The notes under the pieces are model-generated. The model made no database searches. It saw only the letters and a list, made by a program, of their open reading frames with translations, and was not told the DNA's origin. From NCBI RefSeq assembly GCF_019890635.1, contig NZ_JAIOAB010000021.1, positions 40,200 to 104,199 of the forward strand: a stretch of DNA of 64,000 nt, in the 5' to 3' direction. Positions 51,855-61,561 of this stretch are shown piece after piece. Source of the DNA: Streptomyces sennicomposti. Its GTDB lineage: Bacteria > Actinomycetota > Actinomycetes > Streptomycetales > Streptomycetaceae. The position numbers and the translations under genes are program-made. Position 1 is the first letter of the stretch; every line of letters begins with the position of its first letter.

Positions 51855-52844
51855 TCAGCGCGCGGTGCCGAAGTCCTGCGTCCAGTAGGAGCCGGGCTGC
51901 GCCAGGCCGACGCCGATCTCCTTGAAGGAGCAGTTGAGGATGTTCGCCTTGTGGCCGGGGCTGCCCATCCAGCCCGCCATGACCTGCTCCGGAGTGGCGT
52001 AGCCGTAGGCGACGTTCTCGCCGTAGCTGCTCCACACGTAGCCCGCGCCGGTGATCCGGTCGCCCGGGGCGGAGCCGTCGGAACCGGTGTGCGACATGTT
52101 CTGGTGCGCGGCCATGTCCTCGCTGTGCGCCTGCGCCGCCTTGGTGAGCGACGCGTTCACCGTCAGGGGCGAGCAACCGACCTTCGCGCGCTCGGCGTTG
52201 ACGAGCTGCACGACCTGCGCGACGGCACCGGAGGCCGGGGCCTGAGACGCCGGCGAACTCGGCGCGGCGGCGGTCGCGGAGGGAGTGGCGGACGGGGCCG
52301 CGCTGGTGGCCGTCGCGGCGGGCGCGGCCGGGGTGGCCGCGGCGGTGGCCGTCGCGGCGGGCTTCGGCGCGCTGGGGGAGGCGCTCGGCCGGGGCTTGGC
52401 CTTGGGGTGGGGAGCCGACGGGTGCCGCTTGTGCGCCGGTGCGGCCGCCTTGGCCTTCGGCGCGGTGGCGTGCGGCACGGCGGCGTGCGGCGCGCTCGCG
52501 ACGGCGCCCGGCGTCCGCGGCGCGGCCGGGACGGTCGGCACCGGTGCGCCCGGCACGGCCGGCGGCGCCGGTACGGCGGGAGAAACCGGCACGGTGGCCG
52601 AAGTCATCGCGGTGGGCGCCGTGCTCGCGCTCACGTTGCTCTGGCGACTCAGCGCGGCCTGCGCCCACCAGGCCGCCCCGCTCTCCCGGTCGGTGAGCTG
52701 CGACCCCGCGGGGGCCGCCTGGTCCGTCGTGCCGCCCGGCCAGTCGCCGCAGGCCAGGGCGACGGACGGGATGCCGACGGCGCCGACCGTGGCGACGGCG
52801 ATGGCTATCCGCCGGTAGTACTGCTTCTTACGGTGCTTGCCCAT
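51855..52844 (-). CDS. Secreted CAP/SCP-domain protein with long Ala/Pro/Lys linker
   Basis: Extracytoplasmic protein of 329 residues. MGKHRKKQYYRRIAIAVATVGAVGIPSVALAC is a signal segment with a basic start; ACGDWPGG follows. Residues about 70-200 are Ala/Pro/Thr/Lys-rich, like cell-wall spanning linkers. The CAP domain is at about 205-329: VVQLVNAERAKVGCSPLTVNASLTKAAQAHSEDMAAHQNMSHTGSDGSAPGDRI, then GENVAYGYATPEQVMAGWMGSPGHKANILNCSFKEIGVG, with the His/Glu cavity residues and two Cys. ATG 52844 with GAGG 6 nt before. Function in streptomycetes unknown. Confidence 0.92.
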   Translation of the reverse strand: MGKHRKKQYYRRIAIAVATVGAVGIPSVALACGDWPGGTTDQAAPAGSQLTDRESGAAWWAQAALSRQSNVSASTAPTAMTSATVPVSPAVPAPPAVPGAPVPTVPAAPRTPGAVASAPHAAVPHATAPKAKAAAPAHKRHPSAPHPKAKPRPSASPSAPKPAATATAAATPAAPAATATSAAPSATPSATAAAPSSPASQAPASGAVAQVVQLVNAERAKVGCSPLTVNASLTKAAQAHSEDMAAHQNMSHTGSDGSAPGDRITGAGYVWSSYGENVAYGYATPEQVMAGWMGSPGHKANILNCSFKEIGVGLAQPGSYWTQDFGTAR

Positions 52845-53232
52845 GCGTGACCTCACTCGGTGGTCGCCGCACGCCCGCATACGGCTCGCTCGTATGCAAT
52901 GGCTTGTGAACTGCGGCGATGCCTTGTGGGTCGTCATTCTTAAGACGCCTTCACACGCAGCGCAAAGGGCCCGGCTACTACCGCCCCTCGTAGACCGGCA
53001 CGGCCCTTGCGGAGGCCGGGCGGCCCGTGCTGCCCCGGTTCCCGCGCCTCGCGCACCGCCCTGGCTACCCGTCAGGAAGCCGCCATGGTTTGCAGAAGCG
53101 ATGACTTCGCCGAGGGTGCGGAACGTCCCGGTCGCATACCCGGCGCGCGTCCGGATCAAGCCGGACAAGTCCCCCATGTCGGCAGTGCGGCCACTACTAC
53201 TCCGAGGGCATAGATCGCGGAACCGCTGTGAC
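52845..53232. other. Leader region of the CAP gene, possibly structured
   Basis: 390 bp without an assigned gene. On the minus strand the CAP reading frame stays open far upstream (to 53177), and its first part would read MGDLSGLIRTRAGYATGTFR, then TLGEVIASANHGGFLTGSQ. I cannot tell coding from a structured leader. A GCACGG...CCGTGC hairpin lies at about 52999-53030. Confidence 0.4.
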
Positions 53233-53595
53233 TCATGTCACGGAACGCAGGGGGTCCGGTGAGGCATCGTCCGTCTGGCGGAGTTCGGCGAGGAGTTCGG
53301 TGCGGCCCACCAGCAGCTCGGTGAGGATGCGGCGGGCCGCGCGCAGCAGTTCGGCGACGTCGCCGCCGGCCAGCTCGTAGCGGACCGTGGACCCCTCCCG
53401 GGTGGACACGACGATGCCGGAGCGCCGCAGCACGGCCAACTGCTGGGACAGGCTGGACGGTTCGATCTCGATGTCGGCCAGCAGATCCCGCACCGGCACC
53501 GGGCCGTGCTGGAGCAGTTCCAGGACCCGGATGCGCACGGGGTGCCCGAGCATGCGGAAGAACTCGGCCTTGGCCTGGTAGAGGGGGACCTGCAT
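53233..53595 (-). CDS. ArsR-family winged-helix regulator
   Basis: 120 residues. The fold is clear: MQVPLYQAKAEFFRMLGHPVRIRVLELLQHGPVPVRDLLADIEIEPSSLSQQLAVLRRSGIVVSTREGSTVRYELAG, with SSLSQQLAVLR as recognition helix (about 47-57). No Cys is present, so it is not a classic metal sensor of the ELCVCD type; redox or other signals are possible. ATG 53595. A long palindrome lies 135 bp upstream. Confidence 0.93.
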   Translation of the reverse strand: MQVPLYQAKAEFFRMLGHPVRIRVLELLQHGPVPVRDLLADIEIEPSSLSQQLAVLRRSGIVVSTREGSTVRYELAGGDVAELLRAARRILTELLVGRTELLAELRQTDDASPDPLRSVT

Positions 53596-53729
53596 GAGTG
53601 CTCGCTCCCTGCCGCGTCGCGACGGTCCGGATCAGGGGCGGCGCCCCGGAGGGCGCCGCCGCGGAAAGTGCCCCGCACAGCCCATCCTTCTCGGCCCCGG
53701 CCGGGCGCATCCACGAGTTGGGATCATGC

Positions 53730-53761
53730 TGATGTGGTGACTTGAAGAAGTCTTCACATCA
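53730..53761. promoter_or_regulatory. 32-bp imperfect palindrome upstream of arsR
   Basis: TGATGTG..GACTT..AAGTC..CACATCA: outer arms 53730-53736 and 53755-53761 match perfectly, inner arms GACTT/AAGTC surround GAAG. AT-rich compared with its surroundings. A likely ArsR operator or a site for another regulator between the roadblock gene and arsR. Confidence 0.7.
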
Positions 53762-53793
53762 TGGGCGCGCGTCGGCCGGGCCCCGGAAGGGCG

Positions 53794-54168
53794 CTAGATC
53801 TCCAGCTGCTCCTCGACCCGCTTGAGCTGGTGGCGGGCCATCGCGAGGTTCGAGCGCGACTTGTCGAGGACGAGATAGAGGAACAGGCCGTTGCCGTTGC
53901 GCCCGGTCACCAGGCGGATCAGGTGGTACTGCGCACCGAGGGTGATCAGCACGTCCTCGATCTGGCTCTGCAGGCCGAGCTGCTCCATGGTGCGCACCTT
54001 GGCGCGGATCACGTCCGTGTTCCCCGCCGCGGCGATGGTCAGGTCCAGGTCCTTGCCCCCGCCCAGGGTGCCCAGCGCCATCCCGCTGGTGTAGTCGACG
54101 ACCGCCGCGCCCAGCGCCCCCTCGACCGCGGTCATCATCTCCTTCAGCGACACTTCCACACTCGCCAT
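53794..54168 (-). CDS. Roadblock/LC7-domain protein
   Basis: A 124-residue MglB/roadblock-type protein: MASVEVSLKEMMTAVEGALGAAVVDYTSGMALGTLGGGKDLDLTIAAAGNTDVIRAK, then ALITLGAQYHLIRLVTG-like strand region (DVLITLGAQYHLIRLV) and FLYLVLDKSRSNLAMARHQLKRVEEQLEI. In streptomycetes such proteins usually sit in conservon (cvn) operons with a sensor ATPase, DUF742 protein and small GTPase; none of these is next to it, so it is an orphan. AGGGGAGG precedes the ATG. It probably forms homodimers and modulates an unknown partner. Confidence 0.92.
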   Translation of the reverse strand: MASVEVSLKEMMTAVEGALGAAVVDYTSGMALGTLGGGKDLDLTIAAAGNTDVIRAKVRTMEQLGLQSQIEDVLITLGAQYHLIRLVTGRNGNGLFLYLVLDKSRSNLAMARHQLKRVEEQLEI

Positions 54169-54372
54169 GGTGCCTCCCCTTGATCGTCGACTGGTCGCCG
54201 GAGGGGACGGGCGCTGCCGCTCCGTCCCCGGGGACGGCCGACGCCGTCCCGACCGGTGACCGCACCGTAGGCTTGTCCGACCGGCGTTCGAGTGACGGTC
54301 TTCGGTAATGACCTGTGTTGATCGGAGAGCATCGAGAGGAGATCGGTCTGCGACCGCAAGTGACGCCTGGTG

Positions 54373-56859
54373 TCACTCCCGTACGCCCGCGAGGTCTACC
54401 GCCCGGCGGCGCAGGACGAGCGCGGCGGGGACGACCGAGGAGACCACCGCGAGCACCGCGCAGGCGGCGACGGCCTCGCCGACCGCGGCCCACGGCAGCT
54501 CGATCGCGCTCCGCACGGACAGCAGCCGCAGCGCACCCCACATACCCGCCAGATTCAGCCAGGCGACCGCCAGCCCGAGCGACGCACCCACCGCGACCAC
54601 CGTCAGCGCCTCGGCGCCCACCAGTCGCAGCACCTGCCGGCGGGTGGCCCCGGCCAGCCGCAGCACGGCCAGGTCGCGCACCCGGTCGGAGGTCGCCATG
54701 ACCATCGTGGTGGCCAGGGAGACACCCGTGTAGAGGAGGGCGATGCCGAGGACCAGCAGGAAACCGAGCCGGGTCGTACGGTCGGCGTGCGGGCGCGTGG
54801 CCCGCAGCCACTGGGACTCGGTGCGCACCTGACCGCCCGCGGCGCGCACCGCCGCGCGCAGACCGGCGGCCACCGCGTCCGGGTCGGCGCCGTCGGCGAG
54901 GGCCACGTCGACCCGGTCGACACCCGCGCCGGGAGCGTTGCGCGGGGTGACGTAGACACCGTTGCCGCCGGTGCCGGTGGTCATCACCGCGGCGATCCGC
55001 AGCGTCCGCTCGGCGCCGTCGCCGAGCCACACCCGCACCCGCTGCCCCACCGTGTGCCGCTGCCACTCCTCGTTGACGATGATCGAGCCGTCGTCCAGGT
55101 CGCCGGCCTTCCCGGCGGCCAGCGGCAGCCGGGCGGTGGCCGCGAGCGGGCCGGGCTCGGCCGCGCGCGCCTCGGACCGCACGAGCGCCACCCCGTCCTC
55201 CAGCACGTAGACGGCCCCGGCCGAGGTCGGCGACACTGTCGCACCGGGCACCTCGCGCAGCCGCGCCACGGTCGCCGCGTCGAAGGCCGCGCCGCCCCGC
55301 GGGGTGACGACGAAGTCGGCGGTCGTCCGCGCCCGTGCCTCGGCGGCCTTCGCCCCGTTCAGCGTGGCGGTCGCCCCCAGCAGCGATCCGGTGAGGGCGA
55401 CGGTGACCAGGACGGGCGCCGCGACGGCCGCGGTGCGCCGGACCGCCGCGGCGGCGTTCTCGCGCACCAACATGCCCACGGCTCCGGGCAGTCGGGCCGG
55501 CAGCCAGGCCAGCAGCCGGGTCAGCGGGCGCACCACCAGCGGGGCGAGCAGCGCCACCGCCGTGATCAGCAGCATGGGGCGGCTGGTGGAGGACTTGCGG
55601 TGCAGCAGGTCGCCCGGGTCGCCCGCCAGCGCCAGACACAGGGTGACCGCGGCGGTCAGCAGCAGCGCCGCACCGGCCAGCAGACGTCCCGGCGTCATCG
55701 TCCGGCTGTCCACGGACGCCTCGCGCAACGCCTCGGCGGGACCGGTCCGCCCGGCCCGCCGGGAGGCGGCGACCACACCGCCGAGGGCCGCCGACAGACC
55801 GGTCCAGAAGGCCAGTTGGTACGGCCAGGTGTGAGCGCCCACGGTGAACCAGCCGGGCGCGAGTCCGGCCTCGACCACCCGGGCGGCCAGCAGCGGCGCG
55901 CCGTAGGAGCCGAGCAGACAGCCGGCGGCCGAGGCGAGGACGCCCACCCCCAGCGCCTCGGCGACCACCATCCGGCGCAGCTGCCCGGGAGTCGCCCCGA
56001 CGGTGCGCAACAACCCGAACTCACGCCGCCGTTGCGCCACGGCGAACGCGAAGGTCGACGCCACCACGAACACCGACACGAAGGCGCTGACGCCACCGGC
56101 CGTGCCGAACAGGGCGTTCATCGCGGCGACCGCCTCGGCGTCGCGGTCCGGATCGGCGTCGGCCTCGCGGCGCGCGTCACCGGTGAGCACCTGCACACCG
56201 TCTACGCCGCGCACCGCCCGCCGTACCGCCGCCGGATCGGCGACCACGACCAACTGCAGTACAGAGGGGGCGAGTTGCGCGGCACGTGCGTCGGTGCAGA
56301 AGACGGCGTCCTCGAAGCCTCGGGAGCCGGCGCTCCCCGAGGCGCTGGCGCTGCGCACCGTCCCCACCACCCGCAGCACCCCCCGGTCGGTCCGCACCGC
56401 CTCGCCCACCCGCGCCCAGTCCCCGCTGATCGCCACCTCGTCGGGCGCCGTCGGCGCACGCCCCGCGGTGAGGCGGTACGGGGCGAACGCCGCGACGGAC
56501 CAGGGGTGGCCCACCAGATCGCCGGGCCCGCCGTCCGCCACCCGCACCGGGAACGTCCGGTCCACCACCACGGGACCGAGCCGCCCGAGCCTCGCCACGG
56601 CCCCGGCGGTCAGGGCACGCGGCTCCGCGAGCTTCTGGGTGCGCACACCCGCCGGAGTGCGCACCCGCAGGGTGTCCGCCCCCTTCACGACGACCGGCGC
56701 CGCCGCGAACCGCTCGGGCCCCCGGCGGGGCGCGTCCAGCGAGGACGCCAGCACCAGTCCCGTCACGGTGAGCAGCGCGACGCCGAGCGACAGCGCGACG
56801 AACGCGCCGGTGAAGGTGGTCCAGCGGGTGCGCAGGGTGCGCAGCGCGACGCTCAGCAC
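54373..56859 (-). CDS. FtsX-like ABC transporter permease (MacB/LolCDE type)
   Basis: Inner-membrane protein of 828 residues with two FtsX units. TM1 is FTGAFVALSLGVALLTVTGLVLASSL, then an extracytoplasmic domain of about 215 residues. Three helices follow (FVSVFVVASTFAFAVAQRRREFGLLRTVGATPGQLRRMVVAE), and a second set repeats the pattern (LGFLLVLGIALLYTGVSLATTMVMATSDRVRDLAVLRLAGATRRQVLRLVGAE). The RxxEFxLLRxxGAT cytoplasmic motif links to the ATPase. It overlaps the ATPase gene by 7 bp. It probably exports or extracts an antimicrobial or lipid and is likely to be controlled by the divergent two-component system. Confidence 0.95.
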   Translation of the reverse strand: MLSVALRTLRTRWTTFTGAFVALSLGVALLTVTGLVLASSLDAPRRGPERFAAAPVVVKGADTLRVRTPAGVRTQKLAEPRALTAGAVARLGRLGPVVVDRTFPVRVADGGPGDLVGHPWSVAAFAPYRLTAGRAPTAPDEVAISGDWARVGEAVRTDRGVLRVVGTVRSASASGSAGSRGFEDAVFCTDARAAQLAPSVLQLVVVADPAAVRRAVRGVDGVQVLTGDARREADADPDRDAEAVAAMNALFGTAGGVSAFVSVFVVASTFAFAVAQRRREFGLLRTVGATPGQLRRMVVAEALGVGVLASAAGCLLGSYGAPLLAARVVEAGLAPGWFTVGAHTWPYQLAFWTGLSAALGGVVAASRRAGRTGPAEALREASVDSRTMTPGRLLAGAALLLTAAVTLCLALAGDPGDLLHRKSSTSRPMLLITAVALLAPLVVRPLTRLLAWLPARLPGAVGMLVRENAAAAVRRTAAVAAPVLVTVALTGSLLGATATLNGAKAAEARARTTADFVVTPRGGAAFDAATVARLREVPGATVSPTSAGAVYVLEDGVALVRSEARAAEPGPLAATARLPLAAGKAGDLDDGSIIVNEEWQRHTVGQRVRVWLGDGAERTLRIAAVMTTGTGGNGVYVTPRNAPGAGVDRVDVALADGADPDAVAAGLRAAVRAAGGQVRTESQWLRATRPHADRTTRLGFLLVLGIALLYTGVSLATTMVMATSDRVRDLAVLRLAGATRRQVLRLVGAEALTVVAVGASLGLAVAWLNLAGMWGALRLLSVRSAIELPWAAVGEAVAACAVLAVVSSVVPAALVLRRRAVDLAGVRE

Positions 56860-57590
56860 GGCAGCGCCTCCAGCCGGGTCATGCGCGCGGCGATGCGGTC
56901 GGCGTCCGCCCCGGCCAACTCGCCCTCGACACGCCCGTCGACGAGGAAGACCACGCGGTCGGCCCAGGCCGCGGCCACCGGATCGTGGGTCACCATGACG
57001 ATCGTCAGGCCCTCGCGGTCCACCATCGCGCGCAGCAGCGCCAGCACCTCACGCCCGGTGCGCGAGTCCAGGGCGCCGGTCGGCTCGTCGGCGAACAGCA
57101 CCTCGGGCCGGGTGATCAGGGCGCGGGCGAGCGCCACACGTTGCTGCTGGCCGCCGGACATCTCCGTCGGCCGGTGCCGCGCCCGCTCGCCGAGCCCGAC
57201 CTGCTCCAGCACCTCGCGCACCCTGGCCCGCGCGGGACGGCGGCCGGCCAGCCGCAGGGGCAGCGCCACGTTCTGCTCGGCGGTCAGCGACGGCAGCAGG
57301 TTGAACGCCTGGAAGACGAAGCCGATGCGGTCCCGGCGCAACAGGGTCAGTCTCGTCTCGCCGAGTTCCGTCAGCTCGGTCCCGCCGACGACGACCGAGC
57401 CGGAGGTCGGCCGGTCGAGTCCCGCCGCGCACTGCAACAGCGTCGACTTGCCCGAGCCGGACGGCCCCATGACGGCGGTGAACGTCCCCCGCGCGAAGGC
57501 GAGCGACACCTCCGCCAGGGCCGTCACGGCGCCCTCGCCCGTCCCGTACCGCCTGCTCACGGAGCCCAGCCGGATCGCGTCGTCGCTCAT
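56853..57590 (-). CDS. ABC transporter ATP-binding protein (LolD/MacB type)
   Basis: 245-residue ATPase partner of the FtsX permease. Walker A is VMGPSGSGKSTLLQCAAGLDRPTSG (about 40-50), Q-loop FVFQAFNLLPSLTAEQNVALPL, signature EMSGGQQQRVALARALI, Walker B PEVLFADEPTGALDS and H-loop VMVTHDP. FQxFNLLP is characteristic of the LolD/MacB group. ATG 57590 follows GAGGGAAG. Divergent from the sensor kinase at 57849. Confidence 0.96.
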   Translation of the reverse strand: MSDDAIRLGSVSRRYGTGEGAVTALAEVSLAFARGTFTAVMGPSGSGKSTLLQCAAGLDRPTSGSVVVGGTELTELGETRLTLLRRDRIGFVFQAFNLLPSLTAEQNVALPLRLAGRRPARARVREVLEQVGLGERARHRPTEMSGGQQQRVALARALITRPEVLFADEPTGALDSRTGREVLALLRAMVDREGLTIVMVTHDPVAAAWADRVVFLVDGRVEGELAGADADRIAARMTRLEALPC

Positions 57591-57848
57591 CTTCCCTCAC
57601 TCATGTGTGCGTTCGCCGACGCCTCCCAGCGAACCGCCCGAGGGCGCCCCGGCGCAGTGCGGCAGGACCGAGAACCGGAGGACGGGCAGGACGGAGGAGG
57701 GAGGTACCGCGCACCCGAGCACCGGGATACGGCAGGACCGACGAGCGGGGTGGGGGCGGGACCGAGGCCGGGGGTATGGCCTGCCCCACCCCCTTCCTCC
57801 CCTTGGACCCATGGCCTCGCCCCCGCCCCGCCTCCTACGGTGATCCCC

Positions 57849-59183
57849 ATGCAACCGGCGATCCCCGCGCACCCCCGTACCGTCTGGCAGGCCATGCGCC
57901 GCCCCGGCTTCGTGCTGTCGTCGTGGCCGTGGCGCTCGGCGGCCTACCTGCTCACCGGCGCGGTGATGGGCGCCCTCGCCCTGGTGGGGATCGTGACCGC
58001 CGCGGCGGCCGGCGCGGTGCTCGCCGTCGTCCTGGTGGGACTGCCGCTGCTCCTCCTCACCGTCCTCGCCGGTCTTCCGCTGGCCTGGGCGGAACGGCGC
58101 CGGCTCCGCCTGGTGGACCTCGACCCGGCACCCGACCGGCACACCCCGCCCGCCGGCGCCGGACTACGGGCCTGGCTCTCCACGCGGCTGCGCGAGCAGG
58201 CGACCTGGCGGGAACTGGGGCACGCCCTGCTCTTCGCGGTCCTGCTGTGGCCGGTCGACGCCCTGGCGGTCACGGTCGCGCTGCTGTGCCCGCTGTCCCT
58301 GGTCGCAACCCCCTTGCTGCTGGCCACGGTCGGCGACGGCCGGGAGACGAAGGTGCTCAAGGCGTGGCCGGTCGACACCTGGCCGGCCGCCCTCGGCATC
58401 GCGGCCCTCGGACTGGTCCTCCTGGCCGTCGGCGTGTACGTCCTCGGCGTCGCGGCCGGCGCCCGCGCCGAGCTGACCCGGCTGCTGATCGCCCCGCGCG
58501 GCGGCGACCTGGACGCGCGGGTGGTCGAACTCACCCGCTCCCGCGTGCGGTTGGTGGACGCCTTCGAGGCGGAGCGGCGGCGTATCGAGCGCGATCTGCA
58601 CGACGGCGCCCAACAACGCCTGGTCGCCCTGACGATGAACCTCGGACTGGCCCGGCTGGACGCACCGCCCGGCCCCCTCGCCGACCGGCTCGCCCAGGCA
58701 CACGGCGAGGCGGGGCGGGCGCTGGCCGAACTGCGCGAGCTGATCCACGGAATCCACCCCAAGGTGCTGGCCGACTACGGGCTCGAGGCCGCCGTCGCCG
58801 ACGCCGCGGACCGCTCCCCGGTGCCCGTCGACCTCGACCTCCAACTGCCCGCCAGATTCCCGGAGTCCGTGGAGGCGGCGGCGTACTTCGTGGTCCGTGA
58901 AGCGCTCGCCAACGTCGCCCGGCACAGCGGGGCGAGCCGCGCCCGGGTCAGCGGCGGCCACCGCGACGGGCGGCTGGTCCTGCGGGTCGGCGACGACGGC
59001 CGGGGCGGCGCGGACGTCTCGGCCGGAACCGGTCTCACCGGGCTCGCGGACCGGGTGTCGGTCCTGGATGGCAGACTCTCCCTGTCCAGCCCGCCCGGCG
59101 GACCGACCCTGCTGACTGTGGAGTTTCCTTGCGAACCCTGCGAGCCGAGCGAACCCCGCGAGCCGACCGGCCGCTGCGCGTAG
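57849..59183 (+). CDS. Two-component sensor histidine kinase (LiaS/DesK-like)
   Basis: Membrane kinase of 444 residues. Two hydrophobic hairpins occur at about 30-80 ([38 protein letters not shown] run) and 120-210. The cytoplasmic part begins about 220. HisKA_3 has [30 protein letters not shown] with the phospho-His in DLHDG (about 256). HATPase_c has [18 protein letters not shown] and [46 protein letters not shown]. The start at 57849 ([18 protein letters not shown]) gives the usual short N-terminus. It overlaps the regulator gene by 55 bp. Divergent ABC exporter genes are the probable targets. Confidence 0.94.
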   Translation: MQPAIPAHPRTVWQAMRRPGFVLSSWPWRSAAYLLTGAVMGALALVGIVTAAAAGAVLAVVLVGLPLLLLTVLAGLPLAWAERRRLRLVDLDPAPDRHTPPAGAGLRAWLSTRLREQATWRELGHALLFAVLLWPVDALAVTVALLCPLSLVATPLLLATVGDGRETKVLKAWPVDTWPAALGIAALGLVLLAVGVYVLGVAAGARAELTRLLIAPRGGDLDARVVELTRSRVRLVDAFEAERRRIERDLHDGAQQRLVALTMNLGLARLDAPPGPLADRLAQAHGEAGRALAELRELIHGIHPKVLADYGLEAAVADAADRSPVPVDLDLQLPARFPESVEAAAYFVVREALANVARHSGASRARVSGGHRDGRLVLRVGDDGRGGADVSAGTGLTGLADRVSVLDGRLSLSSPPGGPTLLTVEFPCEPCEPSEPREPTGRCA

Positions 59184-59815
59184 TGCTGGCCGAGGACAGC
59201 GTCCTGCTGCGGGAGGGGCTGACCGGTCTCCTCGACCGCTGCGGCCACCGGGTCGTCGCGGCCGTCGGCGACGCCGGGGCGCTGGTCGCCGCCGTCGAGG
59301 AACACGCACCGGACATCGTCGTGACGGACGTCCGGATGCCGCCCGGCTTCCAGGACGAGGGCCTGCACGCGGCGGTCCGCCTGCGCGAACGCACCCCCGC
59401 CCTGCCCGTGCTGGTCCTCAGCCAGTACGTGCAGCGGGCCTACGCCGCCGAACTCCTCGACTCCGGCGACGGATCGGGCGTCGGCTATCTGCTCAAGGAC
59501 CGGGTCGGGCAGGTCGAGGAGTTCGTGGCCGCGCTGTGCGAGGTGGCGGCCGGCGGCACGGTCGTGGACCCCGAGGTCGTACGGCACCTGCTGCGCCGCC
59601 GCCGCGACCCGCTGGAACGGCTCACGCCGCGCGAGCGCGAAGTCCTCGCCCTGGTCGCCGAGGGCAGGTCGAACGGCGCGATCGCCCGCGAACTCGTCGT
59701 CTCCGAGGCGGCGGTGGGCAAGCACATCGGCTCCATCCTCACCAAGCTGGACCTGCCCCCGGCCGACGACACCCACCGCCGGGTGCTGGCCGTGCTGGCC
59801 TATCTACGGGCCTGA
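59129..59815 (+). CDS. LuxR/NarL-type response regulator
   Basis: 228 residues. Receiver: [35 protein letters not shown], phospho-Asp in [12 protein letters not shown] (about 66), [18 protein letters not shown] and [13 protein letters not shown]-binding: [46 protein letters not shown] (about 165-210). The first in-frame start is TTG 59129 with GGAG upstream, inside the kinase gene, so translation is coupled by a 55-bp overlap. Partner of the kinase at 57849. Confidence 0.93.
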   Translation: MRTLRAERTPRADRPLRVVLAEDSVLLREGLTGLLDRCGHRVVAAVGDAGALVAAVEEHAPDIVVTDVRMPPGFQDEGLHAAVRLRERTPALPVLVLSQYVQRAYAAELLDSGDGSGVGYLLKDRVGQVEEFVAALCEVAAGGTVVDPEVVRHLLRRRRDPLERLTPREREVLALVAEGRSNGAIARELVVSEAAVGKHIGSILTKLDLPPADDTHRRVLAVLAYLRA

Positions 59816-59881
59816 GTCACGCGGTGAGTCCGTAGTCGAACCGGACGCGGTGGGTGTGAGCGAAGCCGAAGGCGACGCACC

Positions 59882-61561
59882 CTAAACCCCCGAGCCCCAG
59901 CGCGAGCCCGGACCCGGACCCGCACTCGGACCCGCGTCGGGACCCGCGTCCCGACCCGCCAGCCCCCCGCCCCCCGGCCGCCGGGACTCCCGCAGCCACG
60001 CCGTGCCCGCGCGCACCGCCCAGAAGAACACCGCGAACGCCGACGCCGCCACCGCCAGCGAGTCCCACGGCGCCGGCAGCCGCCCGGAGCCGCCGAACGA
60101 ACCGAGCCAGGACAGCACGGTGAGCAGGACCAGGAACACCACCAGCCAGGCCCCCGTGCGCAGTTCGGCGGCGAGCGGCCGGCCGGCCATGGCGGTGCGG
60201 TGCATCCCGAGGAACACCAGCAGCCCGACCAGCACCAGCGGCAGCGCCAGCCGCAGATCGTGCCAGCCCGACCAGTACACGAACTCCGCCGCCACCACGA
60301 AGCTCACCGGCGCGATCCAGCGCAGCCCCGGCACCCAGCCCGCCGTGCCGCTGTCCGGATCGGCCAGGAACACCGCCGCCGCCACCGCCGAGGCCGCGTA
60401 GATCAGCAGATACATGTCGCCCATCACGCTCACGATGTCCTGCCAGCCGCCGAACGGCAGCAGGAACACCACGATCACCAGCAGGTTCAGCACCAGCGCC
60501 CGGCGCGGAATGCCCGAGCGCGCCTCCACCGCCATGAACCAGCGGGGCAGGGTGCCGTTCTTCGCCAGCGCGTAGGTGTGCCGGGCGTCCAGCGCCACCC
60601 CGACGTACGCCGAGCCGCCGGGCGAGACGACCGCGTCCGCGTACAGCAGCGCCGAGAGCCAGTGCAGGTTGAGCAGCAACGCCAGCTGCCCGAACGGGGA
60701 ATCGAAGTCGACGCCGTGCCAGCCGTGTCCGAGCAGGCTCTCGGGCACCGTGAACAGGAACGCGACCTGGAGCGCGAGATACATCAGCACCGCCAGACCG
60801 ATGCCGGCCAGCACCGACGCGGGGACGGTGCGCCGGGGATCGCGGGTCTCGCCGGAGAAGTCCAGGGGCGCCTGGAAGCCGTTCACCGAGTACACGATGC
60901 CCCCGCCGGCCAGCGCCGACAGACAGGCGGCGTACCCGTACGGCGCGAACCCGCCGTGGTCGGTGAGGCGTCCGGAGTGCCAGCCGGACGCCAGCAGCGC
61001 CACCACCGTGACGACCGGCACCGCGATCTTGAACACGGACAGCAGGTTGTTCAGCCGCGCGAACAGCCGCACCGCGAACCAGTTCAGCGTCGTCAACAGC
61101 ACACTCAGCGCCGTCGCCACCCCCAGCCCGGTGGCGGTGAGCGAACCGCCGCGGTAGATGCCGGGCAGATAGTGCCCCGCGTACTGCATGATCGCGCTGA
61201 TCTCCGCCGCGGTGCCGCCCACCGACAGCAGCACCGACCAGCCCACCAGCGTGCCCACCAGCCGCCCCGAGGCGTACAGGGGCCAGCGCACCGTGCCGCC
61301 GCCCTCGGGCCGGGACGCGCCCAGCTCGATCATCACCAGCGCCACCAGGACGCACAGCAGCCCCGCGGCCACCCACGACAGCAGCGACGCCGGGCCCGCC
61401 GTCTGCGCCGCGTACATCGCCGCGAACAGCCATCCCGAGCCCACGATGTTGGAGAACGCGATCGCCGTCAGCGCCCAGAAACCCAGGTCCCGGCGGAGCC
61501 GGTGCTCCTGCGTCAGGGCCGCCGTGATCGCGCCCTCGCCGGCCGGCAGGTCCTGCGGCAC
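59882..61561 (-). CDS. APC-superfamily amino acid permease
   Basis: 12-helix amino acid/polyamine/organocation transporter of 559 residues. TM1 GFWALTAIAFSNIVGSGWLFAAMYAA holds the unwound GSG/GW substrate motif. TM6 ALAGGGIVYSVNGFQAPLDFSGETRDPRRTVPASV is the characteristic block, and RKxxLPRWF-like KNGTLPRWFMAVEARSGIPRRAL follows TM8. The last 35 residues (GRDAGPDAGPSAGPGPGS) are a soluble Asp/Gly/Pro tail. Start GTG 61561. Substrate cannot be told. Confidence 0.94.
   Translation of the reverse strand: MPQDLPAGEGAITAALTQEHRLRRDLGFWALTAIAFSNIVGSGWLFAAMYAAQTAGPASLLSWVAAGLLCVLVALVMIELGASRPEGGGTVRWPLYASGRLVGTLVGWSVLLSVGGTAAEISAIMQYAGHYLPGIYRGGSLTATGLGVATALSVLLTTLNWFAVRLFARLNNLLSVFKIAVPVVTVVALLASGWHSGRLTDHGGFAPYGYAACLSALAGGGIVYSVNGFQAPLDFSGETRDPRRTVPASVLAGIGLAVLMYLALQVAFLFTVPESLLGHGWHGVDFDSPFGQLALLLNLHWLSALLYADAVVSPGGSAYVGVALDARHTYALAKNGTLPRWFMAVEARSGIPRRALVLNLLVIVVFLLPFGGWQDIVSVMGDMYLLIYAASAVAAAVFLADPDSGTAGWVPGLRWIAPVSFVVAAEFVYWSGWHDLRLALPLVLVGLLVFLGMHRTAMAGRPLAAELRTGAWLVVFLVLLTVLSWLGSFGGSGRLPAPWDSLAVAASAFAVFFWAVRAGTAWLRESRRPGGGGLAGRDAGPDAGPSAGPGPGSRWGSGV

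Noticed and set aside
52900..53180. c-di-AMP (ydaO) riboswitch before the CAP gene
   Set aside because: Some words such as GGGAACCGGGGCAGC are suggestive, but I could not find the other conserved segments (for example GGGTGAATC), so it is not listed as a feature.
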